Positions 7,203-13,561 of a stretch of 20,209 nucleotides of DNA are shown here, in pieces. Positions within the stretch are counted from its first letter, which is position 1. The number at the start of each line of letters is the position of its first letter. The notes beneath the pieces were generated by a model, which saw only the letters and a list, made by a program, of their open reading frames with translations, was not told the origin of the DNA and did no database searches. The DNA comes from E44-bin46 sp964354655 (GTDB taxonomy: Bacteria; Chloroflexota; Dehalococcoidia; Dehalococcoidales; E44-bin46). Made by a program: the position numbers and the translations under genes. The stretch spans positions 1 to 20,209 of the forward strand of contig CAYHAL010000023.1 of NCBI GenBank assembly GCA_964354655.1, read 5' to 3'.

Positions 7203-7511
7203 ATGTTATTTCATGTAAAGCACATCCACACATTTGAGACTTGCCCAGCAAGACACGGGGCAGAGCCGGTTTCCAAGACTTTCGGTACTATTGGACGCCC
7301 TGAGCATGCCAAAGAGGCCGGGGTGAAGGTATTGGGTATGTATGCCGATGCACCAGCTCACATAACCTACTTTATCATTGATGCAGATAGCGCTGAGAAA
7401 GTTGGGAAATTCTTACTCCCCATATTGACGATTGGAACCGCCGAGATAACACCGGTAACCGATCTGGTAGAGGAAGTAAAAAGGAAACTGGAAGAGGCTA
7501 AGAAAATCTGA
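7203..7511 (+). CDS. Small conserved-looking protein of unknown function between rpmA and rpmE
   Basis: A 102-residue soluble protein that I do not firmly recognise; it loosely resembles small ferredoxin-like alpha/beta proteins of the DUF3303 type. The N terminus is rich in possible metal ligands (H4, H7, H9, C14, H18) in the string HVKHIHTFETCPARH. The C terminus is a charged helix (LVEEVKRKLEEAKK). No signal peptide or membrane segment is seen. GGAAAGGAG is nine bases before the ATG, and codon use looks like that of its neighbours, so it is very likely a real gene. It lies in the ribosomal protein operon between rpmA (41 bases away) and rpmE (40 bases away). Confidence 0.75.
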   Translation: MLFHVKHIHTFETCPARHGAEPVSKTFGTIGRPEHAKEAGVKVLGMYADAPAHITYFIIDADSAEKVGKFLLPILTIGTAEITPVTDLVEEVKRKLEEAKKI

Positions 7512-7551
7512 CACCAAGCCTAAAGAAAGTTAGATATAAGGTAAGTGGCTA

Positions 7552-7758
7552 ATGAAAGACAAGATTCATCCTAAATATTATAAAGATGCCAAGGTAATTT
7601 GCTCTTGTGGCAATACCTTTATCACCGGCTCCACCCAGAAGGTATTGAAAGTTGAGGTCTGCAGTAAGTGCCATCCATTTTTCTCCGGGGAGCGTAGAGT
7701 GGTAGATACTGCTGGACAGGTGGAGCGGTTCAAACGGCGCTACAAGTTGGAAGGGTAA
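7552..7758 (+). CDS. rpmE: 50S ribosomal protein L31, zinc-binding type
   Basis: A 68-residue L31 starting MKDKIHPKYY. It keeps the zinc ligands C17, C19, C37 and C40 (CSC and CSKC), so it is the C+ form, not the zinc-independent paralogue made under zinc starvation. The family motif HPFFSG (41-46) and RFKRRY near the C terminus are present. A hairpin terminator follows 20 bases after the stop, closing the rplU-rpmA-x-rpmE operon. Confidence 0.96.
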   Translation: MKDKIHPKYYKDAKVICSCGNTFITGSTQKVLKVEVCSKCHPFFSGERRVVDTAGQVERFKRRYKLEG

Positions 7759-7777
7759 GGGGGGGTTCGTGGACAAC

Positions 7778-7812
7778 AGGAGCGGCATGGTGTAGGCTGC
7801 TCCTTTTTGTTT
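7778..7812 (+). terminator. Rho-independent terminator after rpmE
   Basis: A 9-bp stem (AGGAGCGGC at 7778-7786 with GCTGCTCCT at 7796-7804, one G-U pair) and a nine-base loop are followed by TTTTTGTTT (7804-7812). It overlaps a TTG at 7807 that is in frame with the next gene, which supports a later start for that gene. Confidence 0.75.
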
Positions 7813-7827
7813 ATAAAGGGGTTTGTT

Positions 7828-8721
7828 GTGGCACAGAGGTTTTATTACGGTGGTCAGGCAGTTATTGAGGGGGTGATGATGCGGGGGCAGAAGGCTATAG
7901 TAACTGCAGTACGTCAGTCTGATGGGGGAATGGTTATAGATACTCAGCCATTGCCAAGCATCTCCACCAGTCGGATGAGGAAAATTCCTTTAATCCGGGG
8001 GGTCATTGCCTTGATTGAGGCTATGTTTCTGGGTATCAAGTCTCTCCTCTACTCAGCCAATGTGTCTATGGAGAAAGAAGGAGAGAAGATTCCAGGAGCG
8101 CTAGCTTGGGGCATGGTAGCCGGTTCGCTGGCTTTTGCTGTGGCTTTCTTCTTCATTGCCCCCCTTTTTCTTACCAGATTGCTCGACCCTTATATTCAAT
8201 CATCCATCATATTCTATTTGATAGAGGGCTTTATCCGGCTGGGTTTTTTCATTGCCTACCTTAGGTTAATATCATTAACCCGTGACATTAAGCGGGTGTT
8301 TGCTTATCATGGCGCCGAGCACAAGGCGGTGAATGCCTACGAGGCTGGTGTCCCTCTAGATGTAGAGGCAGTCAGGAAATATAGTACCGCTCACGGTCGT
8401 TGTGGCACTAGCTTTCTGTTTGCCGTTTTGATTATCGCCATCATCGTTTTTGCTATTATTGGGCGACCCTCAGTATGGGTGATGGTAGTGTCGCGAATTG
8501 TCCTGGTTCCGCTTATTGCTGCCCTTGGCTATGAAGTTACCTACTTTGGTGCTAGGCATAATAAGAATAGGCTGGTCAGGGCTTTTCTGGCTCCGGGATT
8601 GTGGTTACAAGGGCTGACAACTAGGGAGCCAGATGATAATCAGCTTGAGGTGGCGCTATCGGCATTAAAAAGGGCGGTGGAGATTGACGGGGTTGGGGAG
8701 GTGGCTCAGGCTTCCTCTTGA
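7828..8721 (+). CDS. DUF1385 family membrane protein
   Basis: A 297-residue protein of the DUF1385 family, often called predicted metal-dependent enzymes; the function is unknown. It has the family start FYYGGQAVIEGVMMRG (5-20), the conserved YHGAEHKAVNAYE (160-172) and HGRCGTSF (189-196), whose His, Glu and Cys residues could bind metal. About four membrane segments are predicted near 91-113, 126-149, 194-212 and 215-240. The GTG at 7828 is chosen because AAAGGGG is six bases upstream and the TTG at 7807 lies inside the terminator's T tract. DUF1385 next to rpmE is a common gene order in Gram-positive bacteria. Its 3' end overlaps the convergent hisI by 16 bases. Confidence 0.85.
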   Translation: MAQRFYYGGQAVIEGVMMRGQKAIVTAVRQSDGGMVIDTQPLPSISTSRMRKIPLIRGVIALIEAMFLGIKSLLYSANVSMEKEGEKIPGALAWGMVAGSLAFAVAFFFIAPLFLTRLLDPYIQSSIIFYLIEGFIRLGFFIAYLRLISLTRDIKRVFAYHGAEHKAVNAYEAGVPLDVEAVRKYSTAHGRCGTSFLFAVLIIAIIVFAIIGRPSVWVMVVSRIVLVPLIAALGYEVTYFGARHNKNRLVRAFLAPGLWLQGLTTREPDDNQLEVALSALKRAVEIDGVGEVAQASS

Positions 8722-9059
8722 TGACCCTCTAAATCTTGTTCGGTTAGCTTCTGGAAGAAGCAGGTCTTGTTGCCGGTGTGGCACACCGGACCTGTAGGCT
8801 GTCCCAGAATTAGGATGGTATCGCTATCGCAGTCCTTCAATATTGAACGCACCTTGATGCGGTTGCCTGAAGTCTCACCCTTGTGCCAAAGCTTGTTTCG
8901 GCTTCGGCTATAGAACCAGGCTTCACCACTGGACAAGGTCAGGCGCAGTGCCTCTTCATTCATATAGGCTAGCATCAGCACCTCGCCGGTGTCAGCATCC
9001 TGAACTATAGCCGGGACAAGCCCATTTTCATCAAACTTTATATTCTCTATCAACCCCAT
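8706..9059 (-). CDS. hisI: Phosphoribosyl-AMP cyclohydrolase
   Basis: HisI opens the purine ring of phosphoribosyl-AMP, the third step of histidine synthesis. The 117 residues cover the cyclohydrolase domain only; there is no fused HisE pyrophosphohydrolase. The Mg-binding D-x-D-x-D is at D76, D78 and D80 (DCDSD), and zinc ligands C93 and C100 are in GPVCHTGNKTC. The ATG at 9059 and its purine-rich SD (AAAGGGGG) lie inside the end of a palindromic repeat element, so the repeat seems to have supplied the translation start. hisA lies upstream on the same strand. The 3' end overlaps the convergent DUF1385 gene by 16 bases. Confidence 0.95.
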   Translation of the reverse strand: MGLIENIKFDENGLVPAIVQDADTGEVLMLAYMNEEALRLTLSSGEAWFYSRSRNKLWHKGETSGNRIKVRSILKDCDSDTILILGQPTGPVCHTGNKTCFFQKLTEQDLEGHQEEA

Positions 9060-9131
9060 CCCCCTTTATCCCCCTTCCCCTTGATAAGGGGAAGGGGGGA
9101 CTAGTTATTTAAGAGAGGCTCCGCCTCTCTT
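9052..9131. repeat. Palindromic element, half unit (hairpins A and B) between hisA and hisI
   Basis: The half unit starts with AACCCCATCCCCCTTTAT, close to AACCCTATCCCCTTTAT in the reverse complement of 4796-4812. Hairpin A is 9070-9098 (13-bp stem CCCCCTTCCCCTT, loop GAT) and hairpin B is 9111-9131 (stem AAGAGAGGC, loop TCC). Order and spacing match the right half of the 4528-4839 unit. Eight bases overlap the coding start of hisI. Confidence 0.8.
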
Positions 9132-9142
9132 TGACTATTCTC

Positions 9143-9856
9143 TCAACTAATGGCGGCTAGGGCTTGTTTTAGGTTGATGTCTCCGGTATAAAGTGCCTTA
9201 CCTATTATAGCCCCTTCTACGCCGAGCTGCTTCAACATTTTAAGGTGGTTTAGTGATGAAATGCCGCCAGAGGCAATAATGGGTAACCTGATAGCATTGA
9301 CCAGCTCAAAGATAGCAGCAAAATTAGGCTCGGTCAGGGTGCCATCACGATTAATGTCAGTGTAGATAAAACGCTTTACCCCGAGCTTAACCATAGATTT
9401 GGCAAATTCTACCGCCCTTAGCCCGGTATCTTGACGCCAGCCATGGATGGAGATATATCCTTCCCTGGCATCAATACTAACAATAATAGACTCGCTGTAG
9501 TTATGGCATGCCTCTGTAATCAGCTTGGGGTCTTCTACAGCAGCCGTACTCAGGATAACACGCTCTATGCCGGCTTTAAGCAGTTGCTCTACCGTTTCCA
9601 GACGGCGGATGCCACCACCTAACTGGGTAGGGACTAATACTGCACTGGCTATTTGGGTGATAATGTCCAGGTTGCCCAGCTGACCACTGGCGGCACCATC
9701 AAGGTCAACAATGTGTAATCTTGGTGCTCCCCGTGATTGCCACTCTAAAGCTACATCTACCGGGTCATCGGAGAATATTGTTTCCTGATTATAGTCACCC
9801 TGATAGAGGCGAACGCACCTACCCTGTCTAAGGTCTAAAGCTGGGATTATTTCTAT
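9143..9856 (-). CDS. hisA: HisA: ProFAR isomerase, with apparent AUA start codon
   Basis: HisA is a TIM-barrel isomerase converting ProFAR to PRFAR in histidine synthesis. The protein is 237 residues, the usual length. It opens with EIIPALDL (catalytic Asp at position 8) right after an ATA codon at 9856, where the family has methionine. AAGGAG lies eight bases upstream. The next in-frame ATG, GTG or TTG is the ATG at 9394, 154 codons inside, and upstream a TGA precedes any usual start, so AUA appears to initiate. Other motifs are VSIDAREG, TDINRDGT and the phosphate-binding ASGGIS and GKALYTG. The UAG of a short upstream reading frame (9909-9853) overlaps the AUA as AUAG. hisI follows downstream. 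Confidence 0.92.
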   Translation of the reverse strand: MEIIPALDLRQGRCVRLYQGDYNQETIFSDDPVDVALEWQSRGAPRLHIVDLDGAASGQLGNLDIITQIASAVLVPTQLGGGIRRLETVEQLLKAGIERVILSTAAVEDPKLITEACHNYSESIIVSIDAREGYISIHGWRQDTGLRAVEFAKSMVKLGVKRFIYTDINRDGTLTEPNFAAIFELVNAIRLPIIASGGISSLNHLKMLKQLGVEGAIIGKALYTGDINLKQALAAIS

Positions 9857-9939
9857 GGTCTTATCTCCTTCCTGCCTATGAATTTTCCGGCATCAACGAG
9901 CACTATCATATCACTATTGTTACTTTGAAACCATGAATC

Positions 9940-9980
9940 AAATACAAGAATGATTATAATGGAAAAATTAAATACAAGAA
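9940..9980. repeat. Pair of 11-bp direct repeats upstream of the corrinoid protein gene
   Basis: AAATACAAGAA occurs at 9940-9950 and again at 9970-9980, with starts 30 bases apart (close to three helical turns). The pair is in the 239-base gap between the divergent hisA and corrinoid protein genes, about 35 bases before the -35 box of the latter. It could be a tandem regulator site; that is inference. Confidence 0.3.
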
Positions 9981-10013
9981 AGGGGTTATTACTTAAGATT
10001 CTATTTTGGTGGG

Positions 10014-10043
10014 TTGACAAGATAGCTAATGTTGCTCTATTTT
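10014..10043 (+). promoter_or_regulatory. Candidate promoter for the corrinoid protein gene
   Basis: TTGACA (10014-10019, perfect) and TATTTT (10038-10043, four of six) are 18 bases apart. The predicted leader is about 46 bases and contains GGGAGG. Confidence 0.5.
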
Positions 10044-10095
10044 TAACTTCTGACGGCAAAAGCGAAAAAGATAGAACTAAAACAGGGGAGGCAAG

Positions 10096-10749
10096 ATGTC
10101 AAGTCGTGAGTTTCTTGAAAATCTAAAGAAGGCGGTTGAAGAGTATGATGCTGATGGTGCGGCAAGTTGGGCGAGAAAGGCGATAGAAGCCAAAATAGAC
10201 CCCATTGAAGCCGTAGATGCGTTGACAGCGGCAGTCAGGGGGATTGGCAATGCCTTTGGTCGAGGCGAACTCTGGCTCCCTGACCTATTCGGGGCAGCCG
10301 AGGCTATGAAAAGTGCCATGCCCATACTTGAAGAGGAAATCAAGAGGCGGGGGGTGATGAGGGAAAGCTTGGGCACCGTTGTCATAGGGACGGTCTTTGG
10401 GGATATCCATGACATAGGGAAGACTATGGTAGCTACGGTACTCATAGCTGAGGGCTTCTCAGTCCACGACTTGGGTGTCAATGTCACTACCGAGCAGTTC
10501 TTAGGGGCAGTTAAGGAGTATAAACCGAATATCTTAGCCATGTCTTCCCTCCTGACCACGGGTGCCCCAGAGCAGAAAAAGGTCATTGAAATCCTGGGCA
10601 AGGAGGGGTTGAGAGATAAGGTGAAGGTCATGGTTGGGGGAGGGGCAATAACCGAGGAGTTTGCCAAAAAGATTGGGGCAGATGGGTACGAGGCTACTGC
10701 CCCTGGAGCCGCTAAATTAGCCAAGAGGCTGATAGGTGTTGAAAAATAA
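10096..10749 (+). CDS. Corrinoid (B12)-binding methyltransferase protein, MtbC/MttC-like
   Basis: A 217-residue methyl carrier of the kind used by methylamine and methoxy-compound methyltransferases and by the cobalamin-binding part of methionine synthase. Residues 1 to about 90 form the helical cap domain (B12-binding 2). From about 92 the Rossmann-like B12 domain has the signature D-x-H-x-x-G at D103, H105 and G108 (GDIHDIGKT); H105 would be the lower cobalt ligand. SSLL (150-153) and VGGGA (180-184) are the further conserved loops. GGGAGG precedes the ATG. No partner methyltransferase gene (MtbB/MttB/MtaB type or MtbA type) is in the window, so the substrate is unknown. The cobalamin adenosyltransferase gene follows. 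Confidence 0.9.
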   Translation: MSSREFLENLKKAVEEYDADGAASWARKAIEAKIDPIEAVDALTAAVRGIGNAFGRGELWLPDLFGAAEAMKSAMPILEEEIKRRGVMRESLGTVVIGTVFGDIHDIGKTMVATVLIAEGFSVHDLGVNVTTEQFLGAVKEYKPNILAMSSLLTTGAPEQKKVIEILGKEGLRDKVKVMVGGGAITEEFAKKIGADGYEATAPGAAKLAKRLIGVEK

Positions 10750-10779
10750 TGTAACAATATTTCCCTTCCCACTTATTTC

Positions 10780-10809
10780 TTGACATGGCTGGGCGGAGGT
10801 TGTTAGACT
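10780..10809 (+). promoter_or_regulatory. Candidate promoter for cobO
   Basis: TTGACA (10780-10785) and TAGACT (10804-10809) are 18 bases apart in the 99-base gap before cobO. The -10 box is the same TAGACT seen before the dehydratase gene. Moderate candidate. Confidence 0.4.
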
Positions 10810-10848
10810 GTCGTTAGCATCGCCCCAGTTTTAAGTTAGAGGCTTTCG

Positions 10849-11412
10849 TTGACGGAACAGGTATCACGGCGGAGTCCATCGTCAGGTCCCTTCCCTAGGG
10901 GTTTGGTCCAGGTCTTCACTGGCGATGGTAAGGGCAAGACCACAGCCGCACTGGGGGCGGTAATCCGAGCCTTGGGTCATGGTCTAAGGGTATGTATTAT
11001 TTTCTTTATGAAGGGCGATTACCCCTATGGGGAATGCAACATCCTATCTCAGTTACCTAATGTCAAAATAGCCAGGTTTGGCAGTCAACAGTTCATTGAC
11101 CCGACCAATATTAAGCCGGAGGAGAAGGAGCAGGCAAGAAAGGCTTTGGCTGCCGCCGGTGAGGCTATACTCAGTGGTAGTTACGACCTAGTGGTGCTGG
11201 ATGAGGTTAATCTAGCGGTAGCCTGGGGCTTGGTCGAATTGGACGAAGTGATTAAGCTTATTAAGGATAAGCCACCGAATATGGAGCTTATCCTCACCGG
11301 TCGCAAGGCTGATACCAAGTTAATTCAATTGGCAGACTTGGTCACCGAGATGCTGGAGATTAAGCACCCTTATGATGAAGGGATAAGGGCGAGAAAAGGG
11401 TTCGAGTATTAG
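10849..11412 (+). CDS. cobO: Cob(I)yrinic acid a,c-diamide adenosyltransferase (CobO/CobA/BtuR type)
   Basis: A 187-residue P-loop enzyme that transfers the 5'-deoxyadenosyl group of ATP to the cobalt of corrinoids, giving adenosylcobalamin or its precursors. The P loop TGDGKGKTTAALG starts at residue 24, FFMKGDYPYGE follows, and VLDEVNLAVAWGL is the conserved metal/ATP site. HPYDEGIRARKGFEY is the typical C terminus. The start is TTG at 10849 with AGAGG about six bases upstream. The gene lies between the corrinoid protein and the fbp gene (27-base gap), so corrinoid handling may link it to the former. Confidence 0.93.
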   Translation: MTEQVSRRSPSSGPFPRGLVQVFTGDGKGKTTAALGAVIRALGHGLRVCIIFFMKGDYPYGECNILSQLPNVKIARFGSQQFIDPTNIKPEEKEQARKALAAAGEAILSGSYDLVVLDEVNLAVAWGLVELDEVIKLIKDKPPNMELILTGRKADTKLIQLADLVTEMLEIKHPYDEGIRARKGFEY

Positions 11413-11439
11413 AAAACAGGTAAAGGAAAGGAGGGCATC

Positions 11440-11781
11440 ATGACTATCACGTTGAGCGTAATTAAAGCCGATGTTGGTGGTTATGTTGGGCATTCTGAAT
11501 CCCACCCCGATGTGTTAGCTAAGGCTCGGGAGTGCTTGACCAAGGCAAAGAAGGAAGGGCTACTAGTTGACTACCATGTAACCAAATGTGGTGATGACCT
11601 GCAACTGATTATGACCCATCAGCAGGGCGAGGAGGGTGAGAAAATCCATAAACTTGCCTGGGATACCTTTGTTGACTGCACCCAGGTGGCTAAAAAGTTA
11701 AAGCTTCATGGTGCTTGGTCAGGATTTGCTGTCGGACGCCTTTACCGGCACAGTAAAGGGGCTGGGTCCCGGGGTAGCTGA
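11440..11781 (+). CDS. fbp: Fructose-1,6-bisphosphate aldolase/phosphatase (type V), N-terminal part of a frameshifted gene
   Basis: This reading frame encodes the first quarter of the bifunctional FBP aldolase/phosphatase of archaea and deep-branching bacteria, with LSVIKADVGGYVGH, the metal-binding HCGDD-like KCGDD and IMTHQQGE. The family sequence runs to residue 92 (GCT, 11713-11715). After that the frame reads an unrelated tail (WSGFAVG...) to a stop at 11781. Removing one T at 11715 or 11716 would give the expected G-A-G-Q and continue in the frame of the next entry, making a 365-residue protein of normal length. It could be a sequencing error, a recent mutation or recoding. GGAGG lies before the ATG. 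Confidence 0.85.
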   Translation: MTITLSVIKADVGGYVGHSESHPDVLAKARECLTKAKKEGLLVDYHVTKCGDDLQLIMTHQQGEEGEKIHKLAWDTFVDCTQVAKKLKLHGAWSGFAVGRLYRHSKGAGSRGS

Positions 11782-12538
11782 GATGGAGTTTGAGGAACGG
11801 GCTGCCGAGACTATTATAATCCTTATGGCTGACAAGACCTCGGCTGGGGCGTGGAACATGCCACTATATAAAATATTTGCCGACCCATTTAATACCATCG
11901 GGCTGGTTATTGCCCCCAATATGCATAGCGGTTTTGCCTTTGAGGTGCACGATGTCAAGGGACATAAGAAGATAACCTTTAATGCTCCGGAAGAGATTTA
12001 TGATATGTTGGTTTTCATCGGCGCACCGGGACGCTATGCGGTAAAAGCTGTCTATCATCGGGGGACCGGGGAGATAGCTGCGGTGTCTTCTACCCAGCGT
12101 CTGTCTCTAATTGCTGGACGATACGTGGGTAAGGATGACCCGGTATGTATAGTTCGGTCTCAGGGTCAATTCCCAGCGGTAGGAGAGGTTCTGGAGCCAT
12201 TTACCGCTCCTATCTTGGTGGAGGGGTGGATGCGAGGTTCCCACCAGGGTCCTCTTATGCCGGTATCAATTTCTGATAGCACCCCGACCCGCTTTGATGG
12301 ACCACCCCGGGTAGTGGCGGTTGGTTTTCAACTCTCCGGAGGTATGCTAGTGGGTCCTCGTGACATGTTTGCTGACAAGTCTTACGACCTAGCCCGCCAG
12401 CAGGCTAATGAGATGGCTAACATTATGCGCCGTCACGGTCCTTTTGAGCCACACCGCCTGCCACTGGAGCAAATAGAATACACCACTATGCCTGAAGTGG
12501 CGGAAAAATTGAAGGGAAGGTTCGTTGACCTTGATTAA
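11708..12538 (+). CDS. fbp: Fructose-1,6-bisphosphate aldolase/phosphatase (type V), C-terminal part of a frameshifted gene
   Basis: From codon 4 (11717) this frame continues the enzyme of the previous entry: GQDLLSDAF, GPGVAEMEF, ADPFNTIGLV, then GRYVGKDDPV (137-146), which holds the Tyr (Y139) and Schiff-base Lys (K142) of the aldolase half, and GWMRGSH, TRFDGPPRV and RRHGPFEPHRLP. The enzyme makes fructose 6-phosphate from triose phosphates in gluconeogenesis. All these motifs are intact, so the gene shows no decay beyond one extra T. The ATG at 11708 overlaps the first frame by 74 bases and has no good SD, so independent translation is doubtful. The gene is followed by a 104-base gap with an AT-rich palindrome. 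Confidence 0.85.
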   Translation: MVLGQDLLSDAFTGTVKGLGPGVAEMEFEERAAETIIILMADKTSAGAWNMPLYKIFADPFNTIGLVIAPNMHSGFAFEVHDVKGHKKITFNAPEEIYDMLVFIGAPGRYAVKAVYHRGTGEIAAVSSTQRLSLIAGRYVGKDDPVCIVRSQGQFPAVGEVLEPFTAPILVEGWMRGSHQGPLMPVSISDSTPTRFDGPPRVVAVGFQLSGGMLVGPRDMFADKSYDLARQQANEMANIMRRHGPFEPHRLPLEQIEYTTMPEVAEKLKGRFVDLD

Positions 12539-12608
12539 ATAGATGGCGAGGGCTATGATTTGGGAAATGCCTCCAATATTAAAATAGGGGAAGTTAGCTG
12601 GTTCACCC

Positions 12609-12625
12609 AATATTTTAAAAATATT
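12609..12625. promoter_or_regulatory. AT-rich palindrome just upstream of the GYD-domain gene
   Basis: AATATTTT (12609-12616) and AAAATATT (12618-12625) form a perfect 8-bp inverted repeat around one central A, five bases before the GGAGGT ribosome-binding site. This may be an operator or a promoter region; no clear -35/-10 pair was found. Confidence 0.3.
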
Positions 12626-12642
12626 TAGTGGAGGTAAAGCAG

Positions 12643-12924
12643 ATGGCGATCTATGTTATGCTGACTACTTTAACTGATGAGGGAAGGAAGACGGTAAAAC
12701 AAAATCCACGGAGAATCAAAGAGGTGAATAAAGAGGTCGAGGCTATGGGAGTCAAGATACTAGTCCAGTATGCCCTTCTCGGTCCGTATGATTTTGTCAA
12801 TATATTGCAAGCCCCGGACAACATCACTATATCTAAGGTAGCTATGGAACTGGGTTCAAGGGGTACGCTCCAGACTATGACTATGGTTGCCTTGACCGTC
12901 GACGAGTTTATGGGTAAAACCTGA
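12643..12924 (+). CDS. GYD domain protein
   Basis: A 93-residue protein of the GYD domain family, small alpha/beta proteins found in archaea and many bacteria, with no known reaction. The name-giving motif is seen as GPYDFVNI, and the start AIYVMLTTLTDEG is typical. The ATG at 12643 is preferred to the GTG at 12628 because GGAGGT falls between them, eight or so bases before the ATG. No signal peptide or membrane segment is seen. rdgB follows after 25 bases. Confidence 0.88.
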   Translation: MAIYVMLTTLTDEGRKTVKQNPRRIKEVNKEVEAMGVKILVQYALLGPYDFVNILQAPDNITISKVAMELGSRGTLQTMTMVALTVDEFMGKT

Positions 12925-12949
12925 AGCGATTACCTATTCTGGAGTCTAA

Positions 12950-13561
12950 TTGCGTTACAAGGTGCTCCTGGCATCAAACAACAAAGCCAAAGTACGCGAG
13001 TATCGGGACTTACTGCGAGCTCTTCCCTTTGAGCTGGTTACCTCGGCTGAAATAGGCATAACTACCATGGTTAATGAGGTCGGGGAAAGCCTGGAGGAGA
13101 ATGCCAGATTAAAGGCAACGGTCTCGGCTGCCAAGAGTCAGCTATTGGCTTTGGCTGATGATTCCGGGCTGGAGGTTGATGCTTTAGGTGGTGAGCCTGG
13201 TCGGCTGTCGGCTCGCTATGCTGGTGAAAAGGCTTCAGATAAGGATAGGATTGGATACTTATTGGCACGGCTCGAGGCAGTGCCCTGGGAGAGGCGCTCT
13301 GCCCGTTTCAGGTGTGTTATTGCTGTAGCTACCCCTGATGGTAAGGTGGAGTTTTGCTCCGGGGAGTGCCTTGGCGTTATAACCTTTGAGCCTAGAGGGG
13401 AACAAGGCTTTGGCTATGACCCAATTTTCTACCTCCCTGAATTAGGTAAGACAATGGCTGAGTTACCCCTGGAAATTAAAAATCAGGTTAGCCATCGGGG
13501 GCAGGCAGCCAGAAAAGTGCCCCAGGTGCTGAAGAGGTTAGGCTATGACTGGACTTTATGA
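12950..13561 (+). CDS. rdgB: XTP/dITP diphosphatase (non-canonical purine NTP pyrophosphatase)
   Basis: A 203-residue HAM1/RdgB enzyme that hydrolyses dITP, ITP and XTP to the monophosphates and keeps deaminated purines out of DNA and RNA. Substrate-binding motifs are SNNKAK (9-14), ADDSGLEVDAL (69-79, with the metal-binding D70/D71), GFGYDPIF (153-160) and SHRGQA (181-186). The start is TTG at 12950 with TGGAG five bases upstream. Its last 17 bases overlap the start of moaA. Confidence 0.95.
   Translation: MRYKVLLASNNKAKVREYRDLLRALPFELVTSAEIGITTMVNEVGESLEENARLKATVSAAKSQLLALADDSGLEVDALGGEPGRLSARYAGEKASDKDRIGYLLARLEAVPWERRSARFRCVIAVATPDGKVEFCSGECLGVITFEPRGEQGFGYDPIFYLPELGKTMAELPLEIKNQVSHRGQAARKVPQVLKRLGYDWTL

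Noticed and set aside
9853..10059. 68-codon minus-strand reading frame upstream of hisA
   Set aside because: No recognisable domain, no good SD at its first ATG, and it spans the promoter region of the divergent gene. Only its last 18 codons, which overlap the hisA start, may matter, as a leader frame.
10077..10772. Long minus-strand reading frame opposite the corrinoid protein gene
   Set aside because: It is the low-complexity, Ser/Ala/Pro-rich shadow of a well-supported gene with B12-binding motifs on the plus strand.
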